Positions 1-9,896 are shown, counted from the stretch's first letter. The stretch is DNA of 64,000 nt from Mycolicibacterium sp. YH-1 (GCF_022557175.1 NZ_CP092915.1:2728001-2792000); one strand, 5' to 3'. Made by a program: numbers and translations. Notes: generated from the sequence alone by a model not told the origin.

Positions 1-1326
1 GACACGCCCGACCCAGACGCAGGGCTGCTGGCCTACCGGCGCATCAGCGAGGAACTCGCCGATCAACGTTGGTATCTCGCGACGCTGCGCGATGAGAGCG
101 CGGTGGCCAAGCGGCTGATGCGGGTGCTCGGCACGTCGGCCTACATCCCCGAACTCCTGATGCGTGCACCCGAGGTGATCCAGCAGTACGCCGACGGTCC
201 CAACGGAGCCAAGCTGCTCGAGGTGGAACCCGACGGTGTGGGGCGATCACTGGTGGCCTCAGCTGGGCGACACCGGGATCCGGTCCGCGCCATCGCGGCA
301 GCGCGCACCCTGCGGCGACGGGAACTGGCCCGCATCGCCTCGGCCGACCTGTTGGGCATGCTCGAGGTCACCGAGGTGTGCAAGGCACTGACCGAGGTGT
401 GGGTGGCAGTCCTTCAGGCAGCGCTCGACTCGGTGGTCCGCGCCAACACACCCGCAACCGGGCCACCAGCCAAGTTCGCGGTCATCGGCATGGGCCGCCT
501 CGGCGGCGGTGAACTCGGCTATGGCTCGGACGCCGACGTCATGTTCGTCTGCGAACCCGTGGGCGACACCGAGGAGTCGGTGGCCGTGAAGTGGTCGGTG
601 AGCGTTGCCGAACAGATCAGGGCGAGGCTCGGCACGCCGAGTGCGGACCCTCCGCTGGAGGTCGACGCCAACCTACGGCCCGAGGGGCGCAGTGGTCCGC
701 TGGTCCGCACCCTGGCCTCCTATCAGGCGTACTACGAGCAGTGGGCGGCGCCATGGGAGATCCAGGCCCTGCTGCGGGCCCACCGGGTGGCAGGCGACGA
801 GGACCTCGGGCATCGGTTTCTGCTTCTCGTCGATGCCACTCGCTACCCGTCGAACGGCGTGTCAGCCGAGACGGTGCAGGAGATCCGGCGAGTCAAGGCG
901 CGCGTGGACGCCGAGCGGCTACCTCGCGGCGCCGACCCGAACACCCACACCAAGCTCGGCCGTGGTGGGCTCGCGGACATCGAGTGGACGGTCCAGCTGC
1001 TGCAGCTGCGACACGCGCACCGACTGCCGTCACTGCACAGCACGTCAACGCTGGACGCGCTCAACGCCATAGGCGCGGCCGAGTTGATCGCCGAGGGCGA
1101 CGTGGATCTGCTGCGCCAGGCGTGGCTCACCGCGACGAAGGCCCGCAACGCGCTGGTTCTGGTCAAGGGCAAGGCAACCGATCAGCTGCCCGGCCCGGGC
1201 CGCCAGCTCAACGCCGTCGCGGTGGCCGCCGGGTGGGACAACGGTGATGGCGGCGAGTTCCTCGACAACTACCTGCGCGTCACGCGCAGGGCGAAAACAG
1301 TCGTACGAAAGGTCTTTGGAGCATGA
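1..1326 (+). CDS. glnE: Glutamine synthetase adenylyltransferase GlnE, C-terminal part (5' end outside window)
   Basis: The frame is open from base 1, so the N-terminal half is missing. GlnE attaches and removes AMP on a tyrosine of glutamine synthetase, tuning nitrogen assimilation. The visible part carries the second nucleotidyltransferase domain: the [18 protein letters not shown] signature at about 487-540 has the G-x-G...SDAD metal-binding aspartates, followed by a [12 protein letters not shown] block near 661. The remainder is the helical C-terminal domain. In M. tuberculosis glnE sits directly beside glnA1; here its target enzyme is encoded at 50545-51981, about 49 kb away. The following thioesterase starts 2 nt after its stop, so the two may be co-transcribed. 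Confidence 0.96.
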   Translation, partial: DTPDPDAGLLAYRRISEELADQRWYLATLRDESAVAKRLMRVLGTSAYIPELLMRAPEVIQQYADGPNGAKLLEVEPDGVGRSLVASAGRHRDPVRAIAAARTLRRRELARIASADLLGMLEVTEVCKALTEVWVAVLQAALDSVVRANTPATGPPAKFAVIGMGRLGGGELGYGSDADVMFVCEPVGDTEESVAVKWSVSVAEQIRARLGTPSADPPLEVDANLRPEGRSGPLVRTLASYQAYYEQWAAPWEIQALLRAHRVAGDEDLGHRFLLLVDATRYPSNGVSAETVQEIRRVKARVDAERLPRGADPNTHTKLGRGGLADIEWTVQLLQLRHAHRLPSLHSTSTLDALNAIGAAELIAEGDVDLLRQAWLTATKARNALVLVKGKATDQLPGPGRQLNAVAVAAGWDNGDGGEFLDNYLRVTRRAKTVVRKVFGA

Positions 1327-1327
1327 G

Positions 1328-1969
1328 GTGTGGAGCTTGAATAGCGAAATCCAGTTCGACTGCATCCGTCCCGACGAGTACAACCGGCTGCGCGATGTCT
1401 ACGAACCGCTGACCCAATCCATCCGCAGGCTGGTCACCGCGGGCATCCGCACCGGCGTCGACCAGGACACCATCCGCGATGCCATCGCCGCCATCGATGC
1501 GACGACGGAAACGCTCGAACGGGCCGAGTCCAACACCTCGACTCTGCGGCATGCCGGCACCGGACGTCCGCTGGCGTGGACCAATCCGGCCATCGGGCTT
1601 CGCAATGCGATGGCGCCGCCCATGGAGATCAACGAGGACGGCGACGGTCGGTACTGGTCGGAGTTCACCCTTGGCGCGGCCTACGAAGGGCCACCCGGTC
1701 TGGTGCACGGTGGCATCGGCGCACTCGTGCTCGACCACATCCTCGGCGAGGCGGCGAGCGTTGGCCTGACCCAGCCGTTGTTCACGGGGACCATCACGTT
1801 GCGCTATCTGCGGGGGACACCCTTGGGTCCGTTGCGGGCCGAGGCGTACATCGAACGTACGGAGGGCTTCAAGACCTACGCGCGGGGCTTCCTCGGTGAC
1901 GCAGACGGCCCGACCGTCGAGGCCGACGGCGTGTTCATTCGTCCGGCCTGGGCGCGGGACGCCGGATGA
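1328..1969 (+). CDS. PaaI-type hotdog thioesterase
   Basis: 213 residues. A hotdog-fold acyl-CoA thioesterase is indicated by GLVHGGIGALVLDHILG around residue 140, where HGG is the typical PaaI/YbgC signature, followed by a TGTITLRYLRGTPLGPL strand region. The helical N-terminus (PDEYNRLRDVYEPL) is shared with the thioesterase at 6734-7348, so the two are paralogues. I chose GTG at 1328 because GGAG at 1318-1321 lies 6 nt upstream; a longer in-frame opening to 1244 would overlap glnE. The stop overlaps the next start as ATGA, indicating translational coupling. Substrate unknown. Confidence 0.85.
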   Translation: MWSLNSEIQFDCIRPDEYNRLRDVYEPLTQSIRRLVTAGIRTGVDQDTIRDAIAAIDATTETLERAESNTSTLRHAGTGRPLAWTNPAIGLRNAMAPPMEINEDGDGRYWSEFTLGAAYEGPPGLVHGGIGALVLDHILGEAASVGLTQPLFTGTITLRYLRGTPLGPLRAEAYIERTEGFKTYARGFLGDADGPTVEADGVFIRPAWARDAG

Positions 1970-2826
1970 AGTTCTATGTGAGCACGGCCTTCCTCGACAT
2001 CAAGGAAGTCGTCGAAATCGCCAAGGCCGCAGACGATCTCGGGTACGACGGCATGGGCATCGCCGATCACGTGGTCAACCTCGAGACGCTGCAGACGCCC
2101 TACCCGTACACCGACGACGGTTCGCGGCGGTGGCAGGCCTTCACACACTGGCCCGACCCGTGGGTGATGATCGGTGCGCTCGCGCTGGCGACCACTCGGC
2201 TGAGGTTCGTCACCACCGTGTACCTGCCCGCGATGCGCGATCCGTACACGGCGGCGAAGGCCATCGGTACCGCCGCGTGTCTGGCCGACGGGCGGCTTGA
2301 ACTCGGAATCGGCGTCGGCTGGTGCGAGGAGGAGTTCACGTTGATGGGGCAGCGGTTCGACCGCCGCGGCAAGCGCACCGACGAGATGCTGGAACTGATG
2401 CGCGCGCTCTGGCAGCCGGGCTGGACCGAGTTCTCCGGCGAGTTCTACACCACTCCGCGACTCGAGATGGAACCCACACCGCCGCACATTCCGATCTATG
2501 TCGGGGGACTGTCGGATATCGCATTGCGGCGCGCCGCGCGTAACGACGGCTGGATTGGCGACCTCATCACCACCGACCGGGCGATCGCGTCGGTCGAGAG
2601 GCTGAGGGAGCTACGGGCCGAAAAGGGGCTGACAATGGACGATTTCACCGTCCTAACGCCGCTGGCCGACGCGTTCCTGCCCGAGCACTACGCACGGGCC
2701 GAGGCCGCAGGCATCCACGGGATCATCACCATGCCGTGGATGTTCTACGCCGGGCCCGATGCGACCACCGCCGACAAGATCGACGGTATGAAGCGCTTCC
2801 GCAAGGACCTGGCGCTCGACAGCTAG
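1966..2826 (+). CDS. LLM-class (F420-dependent type) oxidoreductase
   Basis: 286 residues with the luciferase-like monooxygenase TIM-barrel layout: an opening MKFYVSTAF strand, AKAADDLGYDGMGIADHVV, a GRLELGIGVGWCEEEF block around residue 113 and PIYVGGLSD around 175. In mycobacteria such proteins usually use coenzyme F420, but cofactor identity is family inference. The start overlaps the stop of the thioesterase at 1328-1969 by 4 nt, so both probably serve one pathway. The stop overlaps that of the convergent DoxX gene by 4 nt. Substrate unknown. Confidence 0.85.
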   Translation: MKFYVSTAFLDIKEVVEIAKAADDLGYDGMGIADHVVNLETLQTPYPYTDDGSRRWQAFTHWPDPWVMIGALALATTRLRFVTTVYLPAMRDPYTAAKAIGTAACLADGRLELGIGVGWCEEEFTLMGQRFDRRGKRTDEMLELMRALWQPGWTEFSGEFYTTPRLEMEPTPPHIPIYVGGLSDIALRRAARNDGWIGDLITTDRAIASVERLRELRAEKGLTMDDFTVLTPLADAFLPEHYARAEAAGIHGIITMPWMFYAGPDATTADKIDGMKRFRKDLALDS

Positions 2827-3248
2827 CGCTTGCGCATGGCGTCCACCGCCCACGCGCCGCCGCCGGTGAAGACGAGCAGCAGGAAACCGAAGCAGTACAG
2901 AACGGCCAGCTCGCCGCCGTTCTCGATCGGCCACAGGGCATTGGGCTGATGCTGCGTGAAGTAGGCAAACGCCATCTCGCCGGACCCCACGAATGCGGCC
3001 AGGCGCGTGACGAGCCCGACGAGCAGGAGTAGGCCGACCACCAGCTCGATGACGCCGGCCCACCAGTACGGCCAGGTGCCAAATGGCACAGCCGGTCCGG
3101 TCAGTGTGCCGTCGGCAGCTGCGGTGCCGACCGGCCAGGCGAACAGCTTCTGCGTGGCGTGCACGGTGAGCAGCAGGCCGAACACGATGCGGAACAGGCT
3201 CAAGATCTGCGGTGTGGCGGCGGTGAGTGTGGTTTCCAGTTTCCTCAT
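2823..3248 (-). CDS. DoxX family membrane protein
   Basis: 141 residues with four hydrophobic segments (around 15-35, 58-80, 85-100 and 110-130 by eye), as in the DoxX/DoxD family of small membrane proteins, which in mycobacteria are linked to redox homeostasis. LLLVGLVTRLAAFVGSGEMAFAY-type sequence is characteristic. The ATG is preceded at 6 nt by ACCCTA on the plus strand, i.e. a TAGGGT -10 box, with no Shine-Dalgarno, so the mRNA is probably leaderless. The gene lies 28 bp after the beta-propeller gene on the same strand. Confidence 0.82.
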   Translation of the reverse strand: MRKLETTLTAATPQILSLFRIVFGLLLTVHATQKLFAWPVGTAAADGTLTGPAVPFGTWPYWWAGVIELVVGLLLLVGLVTRLAAFVGSGEMAFAYFTQHQPNALWPIENGGELAVLYCFGFLLLVFTGGGAWAVDAMRKR

Positions 3249-3254
3249 GGGAAA

Positions 3255-3260
3255 ACCCTA
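3255..3260 (-). promoter_or_regulatory. Leaderless -10 box of doxX
   Basis: On the minus strand TAGGGT (TANNNT) is followed by 6 nt and then the ATG at 3248. That is the spacing of mycobacterial leaderless promoters. Read from sequence; the start site is inferred. Confidence 0.5.
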
Positions 3261-3276
3261 ACGCCGGAAGCTGCCG

Positions 3277-6200
3277 TCAGACCTCGACATTCCGTCCTGT
3301 CGAGACGATGGTCACGGAGTCTCCGACCGGAACCACCACGAGCGAACCGTCGGCGCTGACCGCGGCGGGCGCGACGGTGCTGTCGCCGACACGCGCCGAG
3401 GCGATGATCGTGTTGGTCGACGGATCGAACACCGACAGGATGCCCTCCTCGCGACGCGACAGGTAGATCCGGCTGCCGTCCGCGTTGGCGGCGACATACG
3501 GCCCCGGCGACTCGACGCGGATCGGGACATTGGCGCGCACGGTGTCGGTGTCGGTGTCGATGACGGTCAACGAGGTGCCGTGCAGTGCGGCGTAGACGCG
3601 TCCTGGCGCCGCGGTGAGATTGTGCGACCCGGACGTCGTCCTGATTGTGGCGACCACCTCGTCGGTGGCGGTGTCGATCGCCGTGATCGTGAAGTCACTG
3701 GTGGCGAAGTAGATTCGGCCGTCTGCGCCCGACACCATGCCCTCGGCATAGCCGCCGGTGGGGACGGCGCGGATGCGGGAGCCGAAGCTCTCGCTGCCAG
3801 GATCGACGTCGTGGACTGACATCTCGCCAGTCCGCAGCGCGTAGGCCTTCAGACCGTCGGGGGCGAGCACGGCATGATCGGCGCCCTCGAGTGCGGCGAT
3901 GACTTCGAACGTGGTGGTGTCGATGACCATGACGTACTCACCGCCGGGTACCACCAGTCGGCTGCCGTCGGCGCTCAGGGATGTGTTGCCGCGGGGGTCG
4001 TCGGCCAGTGCCACGATCGCGAGCAGGTCGCCGCTGGTCGTGTCGAGCACCTCCACGCGGGATCTGCCGGCGGGATCGATGATCGGGACGTAGGCCGTGG
4101 CGCCGTCGGGGCTGACCGCGACGCTGCGAACCTCACCGCCGACGGCCAACGTTGCGATAACGGTCGCCTCATCGGACGGCGCAACGACGTAGGTGCCCCG
4201 CACCGACGCCGAGCCGCCGTGCCCGTCGCTCACCGTGATCGACACGGCGTCGTGGATGCCGGGTGGCAGGTGACCCGAGCGTGCGGTGTCAGGTACGAAG
4301 CGGAATTCTCCACCACCCAGGTTGGTCAGCGTGCCAGGAGCCAGCGGCGCCGCCGTGTAGAGGAGTTCGTCGCCGTCGGCGTCAACCCCTGCGGCGGTGT
4401 AGGTGATTCCGCCGGATCCGGGGTCGTCTGCCTGGTCCACGTCCACAGTTGGAGCGAGGTTGGCGGTGCGCGCTGAAATGACTGCCAGCGTGCCGGTTTC
4501 GTACTGGGGGACGTACACGTGCCTCCCGTCGGGGCTCAATGCGATCTGATATTGGTCATTCGGCTTGCCGTGGATATCGATTGTGTCGGCGCTCTTGGTG
4601 ACAGTGTCGAGTACCGACACCGTGCCGTCGCCGTTCAGTAGGAACAGTTGCTGACCGTCGGGGGACACCACGGCGTTGGTCGGATTCGGTCCGACCGGGA
4701 CAGTTGTGTGCGTGAGCGTGGCGGTGTCGATGACGGCCAGGGTGTCACCGTCGAGGCTCGCCGTGTAGAGAATCGACCCGTCCGGGCTGAACGTCAGGAA
4801 CAGGGCTCCGCCGAGGTCGGGGAACGACCGCACCAACGAGTTGGTCTGCGTGTCGTAGACGTTGAGGTCCGGGATCGTCGAGGCGAACAGGTGACGGCCA
4901 TCGGGACTGACGGCGAGGTGCGTGACGTCCCGCTCCTCGGGGATGTCGACGATCGAGAAGGTCGTGGTGTCGACCGCCCGGATGGACTTGGCGAGGGTGT
5001 CTCGAACAAAGAGTGTGCTCCCATCGGGGGTGAGCGCGGGCAGGTCGGCGTCTGGCCCGAGGTGGGTGCGGCCGACGACGGTGGCGGTGTCGATCACGAC
5101 GAGTTCGAACCCGTCCTCGGGCGGGTTGACCAGAACGCATGCACGGCCGCTGTTCGCATCGAGCACGAAGTCAGACGCGTATCCGTCAACGGGCACCGTG
5201 CCGATCACGGCATTGGTGGCGGTGTCGACCACGGTCATGGTGCCGTTGCTGGCGTTCGCGGCGTACAGGCGGGAGCCGTCCGCGGTCAGCCGGGCGCGCC
5301 CGAGGGGAGCCGCGGTGTCGAGATAGGTGACGCTGCCTGTCCAGCTGTCGAGCACGCCGATCGCCGAGTCCATGGCGTGCGGTATGTAGACGTAGCGACC
5401 CTCGGACCCCGCGATGACGTAGTTCGGTCCGTTGCCGACTGGAATGCGTTGAACCTCTGCGGTTTCGGCAGAGATTGGGGCCAGTAGCGAGACATGGACC
5501 GGGATCTCCGTGGTGGACCCGTTCTCGTCGCCGATCGACATCGTGAAGGTGTCCGTTGTCGTCGAGGCGGTCGCATCGGTGGCTGCGGCTGCGTGCAACG
5601 CCCGTTCGGTGGGGGCGTAGTTCCATGTCCCGTCCACGAACGTCACGTCGCCGTGCACCGGACTGCTCACCGCGCACATGAGCGGTTCGCAGTTCCCGTT
5701 GGTCACTGGCTGTTCCGGTGTGGGCGTCGACAGTGTGTTCTCGGGTCGGGCCGACTCGCGTCGCCACGCCGCCCAGGCGAGCTGGAGCACGGGCGCGGCC
5801 CCGCCACCCGGCACCATCGGCCCTCCCGGGGCGAAGCCGAACAAGCTGAGCGCACCGACGATGAGCGCGACCCGTGTGCGTTCCGGGAGGGCCGGTGCCG
5901 GGGCGGGTACGTCGACGTCGGTGACCTTCGAAGGCAACGTCCTGGCCCACTCGTTCCGGGTGGCCTCCGCGCTCGTGCTGGCGGTGTCCTCACGGATCGG
6001 CTCGGAGTCGGGCACCGCGGTCATCGAGATCTGGGTGATCCCGGGATTGGCGCCGTCGATGACTGCCAGTGGCGGCAGCGCGCGACCGCCGTCGATCCAT
6101 TCGTACCCGTGGCCGCCGTGGTCGCCGTGGTCTCCGCGGTCGACCTGGGGCCGGGGTCGTGTGGGTGCAGCCGGCGCGACGGGAGCGACGGGAGCCGGGG

Positions 6201-6687
6201 GATCAGCTGCGGGTGCCTCACGGGTCACCGCCGGCGGTGGCGGCTCCGCGGGGGTGGCCGCCGGCTGCGCGCCGGTTACCTCCGATGAGGTCTGCGCGCC
6301 GCCGGAGCTCGAGATGACGACGCCTGGCGCCACCTCCACCGTGTTGGCGGTTACGGACTGATCTGCCGTGCCCCCATTGGGAGACGTGTCGACGGTGGGT
6401 GCAGACGATTCCGGCTGGTCGGCGGGTGGGGTCGGCGGAGTGACAGGCTCGGGAGCGACACTGCTGGGGTTGTCGACGCCGTCATCGAGGGTGTCGACCG
6501 AGGTGTCGGGCTCATTCGAGAGGGAGTTCAGCTCGAGGGGATCTGCCCAGGCAATAGCAGGGCTCGCGGGGACGGCGAGGCCTATTCCGAGCGCGACCGC
6601 GAGGGCGCCGATGCGACCGACGTGGCTTGCTCGGTCCCCAATCGCGGCACACCGCACAGCTGTACCCCCACCCCTAGGCGCCGTCAC
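3277..6687 (-). CDS. Large secreted YncE/YVTN-type double beta-propeller protein
   Basis: 1136 residues. A signal peptide-like segment (IGALAVALGIGLAVPASPAIAWA, around 26-50) is followed by a long Pro/Thr/Ser-rich stretch to about 200 with a His cluster GDHGDHGGHG. A hydrophobic segment near 270 leads to a conserved insert and then two blocks of YVTN/YncE-like blades (about 410-735 and 842-1132) with repeated SPDG, DTAT and VVIDT motifs. Between them (about 742-842) is a cadherin/VCBS-like domain with DADGDELLY. It is probably exported and surface-associated. The start is uncertain: GTG at 6687 has no clear ribosome site, whereas GTG at 6657 follows a GGGGG tract. Function unknown. Confidence 0.8.
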   Translation of the reverse strand: MTAPRGGGTAVRCAAIGDRASHVGRIGALAVALGIGLAVPASPAIAWADPLELNSLSNEPDTSVDTLDDGVDNPSSVAPEPVTPPTPPADQPESSAPTVDTSPNGGTADQSVTANTVEVAPGVVISSSGGAQTSSEVTGAQPAATPAEPPPPAVTREAPAADPPAPVAPVAPAAPTRPRPQVDRGDHGDHGGHGYEWIDGGRALPPLAVIDGANPGITQISMTAVPDSEPIREDTASTSAEATRNEWARTLPSKVTDVDVPAPAPALPERTRVALIVGALSLFGFAPGGPMVPGGGAAPVLQLAWAAWRRESARPENTLSTPTPEQPVTNGNCEPLMCAVSSPVHGDVTFVDGTWNYAPTERALHAAAATDATASTTTDTFTMSIGDENGSTTEIPVHVSLLAPISAETAEVQRIPVGNGPNYVIAGSEGRYVYIPHAMDSAIGVLDSWTGSVTYLDTAAPLGRARLTADGSRLYAANASNGTMTVVDTATNAVIGTVPVDGYASDFVLDANSGRACVLVNPPEDGFELVVIDTATVVGRTHLGPDADLPALTPDGSTLFVRDTLAKSIRAVDTTTFSIVDIPEERDVTHLAVSPDGRHLFASTIPDLNVYDTQTNSLVRSFPDLGGALFLTFSPDGSILYTASLDGDTLAVIDTATLTHTTVPVGPNPTNAVVSPDGQQLFLLNGDGTVSVLDTVTKSADTIDIHGKPNDQYQIALSPDGRHVYVPQYETGTLAVISARTANLAPTVDVDQADDPGSGGITYTAAGVDADGDELLYTAAPLAPGTLTNLGGGEFRFVPDTARSGHLPPGIHDAVSITVSDGHGGSASVRGTYVVAPSDEATVIATLAVGGEVRSVAVSPDGATAYVPIIDPAGRSRVEVLDTTSGDLLAIVALADDPRGNTSLSADGSRLVVPGGEYVMVIDTTTFEVIAALEGADHAVLAPDGLKAYALRTGEMSVHDVDPGSESFGSRIRAVPTGGYAEGMVSGADGRIYFATSDFTITAIDTATDEVVATIRTTSGSHNLTAAPGRVYAALHGTSLTVIDTDTDTVRANVPIRVESPGPYVAANADGSRIYLSRREEGILSVFDPSTNTIIASARVGDSTVAPAAVSADGSLVVVPVGDSVTIVSTGRNVEV

Positions 6688-6733
6688 TTCGGGACGTTAC
6701 GGAATCAGGGGGGTCGAGGAATCGGGGGATACC

Positions 6734-7348
6734 CTAGATCTGGTCCTCGGTTGGTCCGGAAAAGTGCTGTTTGGGGTGGATGAACACACCGCTGCACTCC
6801 ACGGTGACGCCCTCGTCGTCCTCGATGCAACCTGTCGCGAAGGTCTTGGCTCCCTCGATGCGATCGACGTGCGCGCGAGCGCGCAGGGTTCGCCCGAGTC
6901 GTGTGCCCCGGAGATAGCGGATGGTCAGCGTTCCGGTGACAGCGGGCCGCCCCGGCAGATGAGCGGTGGCGCCGAGCACGTGGTCGAGGATCAGCGCGCA
7001 CACACCGCCGTGCACGTGGCCCGCGGGGCCCTCGTAGGCCGCGCCCAGCGTGAACACGGTCCACACGGAGCCGTAGGAGTCGTGGTGCACCGTCAGCGGG
7101 GGAGCCACGGGATTGCGGAGGCCTATGACGACATTGCCCCACGCGACGCCCTGGCCGTCTGATCCCTTCCTGATCCCAAACGATCCGGGCACCATCGATG
7201 CGCTCAGTTCGTCGGCGGCCGCGTCGATTTTGGCCGTCGCCGCCGCCACCACATCCGCGTGAACCTCGGAGCGGATACTGACGTCGATCAGCCTGCGGAG
7301 CGACTCTGCGAGTGGTCGGTAGACCGTCGCGAGTGCATCCAGATCCAC
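6734..7348 (-). CDS. PaaI-type hotdog thioesterase (paralogue of 1328-1969)
   Basis: About 204 residues with GHVHGGVCALILDHVLG (the HGG signature) and TGTLTIRYLRGTRLG, closely matching the thioesterase at 1328-1969. The open frame runs upstream into the PadR gene, but that part is unlike the paralogue. GTG at 7348 (VDLDALATVYRPL) is the only reasonable internal start and matches the paralogue's PDEYNRLRDVYEPL segment, though no good ribosome site is visible. It is divergent from padR across 159 bp and could be controlled by it. Substrate unknown. Confidence 0.78.
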   Translation of the reverse strand: MDLDALATVYRPLAESLRRLIDVSIRSEVHADVVAAATAKIDAAADELSASMVPGSFGIRKGSDGQGVAWGNVVIGLRNPVAPPLTVHHDSYGSVWTVFTLGAAYEGPAGHVHGGVCALILDHVLGATAHLPGRPAVTGTLTIRYLRGTRLGRTLRARAHVDRIEGAKTFATGCIEDDEGVTVECSGVFIHPKQHFSGPTEDQI

Positions 7349-7495
7349 TGGGGAATTGCGAATGCCGGCCTCGTCGATGCTCGTGCCTCTCCGTGCGTAA
7401 GGGACTGTCGATCCAGCGTGATCGCGTGGGCGGGGTGGCCGCAACGTGGGTTCCCATCCAGCGGTGAGTCGACGTGGGAGGCTGACCCGCGTTGT

Positions 7496-7501
7496 TAGGC
7501 T
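7496..7501 (+). promoter_or_regulatory. Leaderless -10 box of the PadR gene
   Basis: TAGGCT lies 6 nt before the GTG at 7508 with no Shine-Dalgarno, fitting a TANNNT leaderless promoter. It supports GTG 7508 as the true start. Confidence 0.5.
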
Positions 7502-7507
7502 GGCGAA

Positions 7508-8182
7508 GTGGACAGCAGTGAACAGTCGGGCAAGCCGAGTCTCGCGGCGACCAGCTGGGCGCTGCTTGGCATGTTGTCCTACGAACAGGAACTGTCGGGC
7601 TACGACATCCGAAAGTGGAGTGACTGGAGCCTGCGCTTCTACTATGGCAGCCCTGCTCACAGTCAGATCTACTCCGAGCTGAGGAAGCTCGAGAAGCTCG
7701 GAATGGTGACGTCGCGGGTGGAGAACACCAGCGGTGCCCGTAGCCGACGCCTGTACAAGATCACCGAATCGGGGCTGGACGCCGTAACGCGGTGGGCCAA
7801 TGAGGCGCCGGTCGACCCGCCGGTGCTGAAACACAGCCCGCTACTGCGTGTCACGTTGGGACATCTGACCAACCCGACGAAGCTCAAGGAGATCCTTGCC
7901 GAGCATGTCGCCTACGCGGACGGTATGCAGCGCGAAGCCGCAAAGGATGCCAAGTGGGCCGGCGCCGATCCCGCCTGGGCCTACGCACGCGTGGCGCTCC
8001 AGTGGGCAGAGAGGTACTACGCCAACGAACGCGAACTGGCCCTGACGATGATCAAGGAACTCGATGAGGCGGAGGCCGCGTTCCCGCAGATCGCCGAAGG
8101 CACTACGGGCAAGATCCCTTGGCCTGCAACGGAATACTGGTACGAGATCGAGAAGAGGGCGGACGCGGCCGAGCCCGATTAG
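7508..8182 (+). CDS. PadR family transcriptional regulator
   Basis: 224 residues. The N-terminal winged helix reads LLGMLSYEQELSGYDIRKW, then a YSELRKLEKLGMVTSR recognition/wing region and RRLYKITESGLDAV, the PadR hallmarks. The C-terminal half is helical (PadR C-terminal type) with the dimerisation coiled-coil region. PadR proteins are ligand-responsive repressors. It lies divergent from a thioesterase (6734-7348) and convergent with the KstD-like gene (8193), which are plausible targets but unproven. The start is GTG with a leaderless-type -10 box. Confidence 0.9.
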   Translation: MDSSEQSGKPSLAATSWALLGMLSYEQELSGYDIRKWSDWSLRFYYGSPAHSQIYSELRKLEKLGMVTSRVENTSGARSRRLYKITESGLDAVTRWANEAPVDPPVLKHSPLLRVTLGHLTNPTKLKEILAEHVAYADGMQREAAKDAKWAGADPAWAYARVALQWAERYYANERELALTMIKELDEAEAAFPQIAEGTTGKIPWPATEYWYEIEKRADAAEPD

Positions 8183-8192
8183 CGGCGCAGCG

Positions 8193-9896
8193 TCATCGTT
8201 GCGCCGCGTCGTTGGCGGCGATGTAGCCGTACACCAGGCCCTGCGCGATCGTGGCGCCCGCGCCGGGATAGGTCGCACCGAATGCGTTGGCGGCGGTGTT
8301 GCCGATCGCATACAGGCCATCGATGGACGTACCGTCCTCGCGTAACACCCGAGCCCGGTCGTCGGCGCGAAGTCCGCCGCAGGTGCCGAGGTCACTCAGC
8401 ACCATCCTCACCGCATAGAACGGGCCCTTCACCAAGGGGCGCAGGTTGGGATTCGGCGTGATCGTGGGATCGCCGTAGTAGCGGTCGTAGGCACTCTCAC
8501 CGCGATGAAAGTCGGCGTCGATGCCGGCGCGCGCACCATCGTTGAACCGGCGCACGGTCTGCGTGAACTTGTCCTCGGGAACCCCCATCTGGGTGCCGAG
8601 AGACGCGAGCGAATCTGCGCGGTAGGCGATTCCGGCGTCATACCAGGACTGGGGGATCGCCATCCGAGGGAATAGTTCTGCGGCGAAGACGTATCCATTG
8701 CGGTATTGCTGGTCGAACACGATCCACATCGACTCGACCCGGTTGCCCGAGCGCTCGAGGTCCAGCATGCGCTGTCCGAACGACATGTAGTCGGTGGCCT
8801 CGTTGACGAACCGCTCGCCGCGCTCGTTGACGATGAGGGAGCCGGGCAACGACCGTTCGGCCAGCATGACCGCCGGCGCGCGGTCGGGTAGTGGTGCCAC
8901 GGCGGGAAACCACCACGCCTGATCCATCAGGTCGGTACCCGCCCCGAGTTCCCCGGCGATGCGGATCGCGTCGCCGGTGTTCGTCTCGGCGCCGAGGCTG
9001 ACGTTCGCGCCGAGTGCCTCGGATTGAAACTTCCAGCGCATGTCCATGCTGTGGTCGAAACCGCCCGCGGCCAGGATGACACCGCGCTGGGCTGTGACAG
9101 CGATCCGTCGGCCACCGTGATCGACCACCGCACCGGTGACGCGACCCTGGTCGTCCTCGGTCAGGCCCACCAATGTTGTATTGGTCCAGATCGGGATTCC
9201 CGCTCGCAGCACCCCGGCGAAGAGGCCTGCGGACAACGCCTGACCGCCCGCGACGTAACGTCGACCCAGCAACAGTCCGCCAACACCCTGCGCGAGCCGC
9301 TTGGCAATGGTGGCAATGCCCTTACGTGGGACTCGGGCCATCAGATTCAACCACCGGTAATCAGCCCCGGTCGTGGGCATGGGGACGGTGACCTCCATGA
9401 CTCCGGGCCGCAGCCGTGTCCGGTACTCGCCGAGCAGCGATGTGTTCAGCGGGCGACACTCGCACGTCCGACCGGCAGCGCTGCCACCTGGTGCCTCGGG
9501 GTGATAGTCGGAGTAGTCCTTGGCCCAGAACAGCTTCATGGGTGTCGTGCGCCGCAGCATCTGCACGGTGGCGGGCAGCTGATCGACGAAGCTCGAGGCG
9601 CGCTCGGCGGGTGCGGTCCCGGCGACCACTGACTGCAAGTAGGTCCGGGCCCGCTCCGGGGTGTCTCCCGCGCCGGCGTCGGATAGCACAGGACTGCCCG
9701 GAAGCCACAGCGCGCCACCGGATCTAGCGGTCGAACCGCCCACCGTTGACGACTTCTCGACGATCAGCACGGACAGCCCGAGTTCGCTCGCGGCGAGCGC
9801 GGCCGCCATGCCGGTACCAGAGCCGACGACGAGGAGATCGACGGTGGTGTCGGCTACCGGTGCGCCGGCGGGGATGGTCATGCTGTGGTCGGTCAC
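8193..9896 (-). CDS. KstD-like FAD-dependent 3-ketosteroid dehydrogenase
   Basis: 567 residues. The FAD Rossmann motif VVGSGTGMAAALAASE is at about 24-39, then a STVGGSTARSGGALWLPG segment. The C-terminal block near 491 (GPFYAVRMVLSDLGTCGGLR, with a tyrosine at about 494) is the KstD type, where that tyrosine takes part in catalysis, followed by IDGLYAIGNTAANAFG. Family members introduce the C1-C2 double bond in ring A of 3-ketosteroids, the step that with KshA opens ring B. Divergence from kshA supports this role. GTG at 9896 is favoured over ATG at 9881 because a TACCGT -10 box lies 7 nt upstream and the shared operator 46 nt upstream. The exact substrate and 1- versus 4-position chemistry are inferred. 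Confidence 0.8.
   Translation of the reverse strand: MTDHSMTIPAGAPVADTTVDLLVVGSGTGMAAALAASELGLSVLIVEKSSTVGGSTARSGGALWLPGSPVLSDAGAGDTPERARTYLQSVVAGTAPAERASSFVDQLPATVQMLRRTTPMKLFWAKDYSDYHPEAPGGSAAGRTCECRPLNTSLLGEYRTRLRPGVMEVTVPMPTTGADYRWLNLMARVPRKGIATIAKRLAQGVGGLLLGRRYVAGGQALSAGLFAGVLRAGIPIWTNTTLVGLTEDDQGRVTGAVVDHGGRRIAVTAQRGVILAAGGFDHSMDMRWKFQSEALGANVSLGAETNTGDAIRIAGELGAGTDLMDQAWWFPAVAPLPDRAPAVMLAERSLPGSLIVNERGERFVNEATDYMSFGQRMLDLERSGNRVESMWIVFDQQYRNGYVFAAELFPRMAIPQSWYDAGIAYRADSLASLGTQMGVPEDKFTQTVRRFNDGARAGIDADFHRGESAYDRYYGDPTITPNPNLRPLVKGPFYAVRMVLSDLGTCGGLRADDRARVLREDGTSIDGLYAIGNTAANAFGATYPGAGATIAQGLVYGYIAANDAAQR

Noticed and set aside
7454..7464. CCATCCAGCGG upstream of padR as an island operator
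   Set aside because: One half-site is wrong and the distance is 44 nt; chance is a fair explanation.
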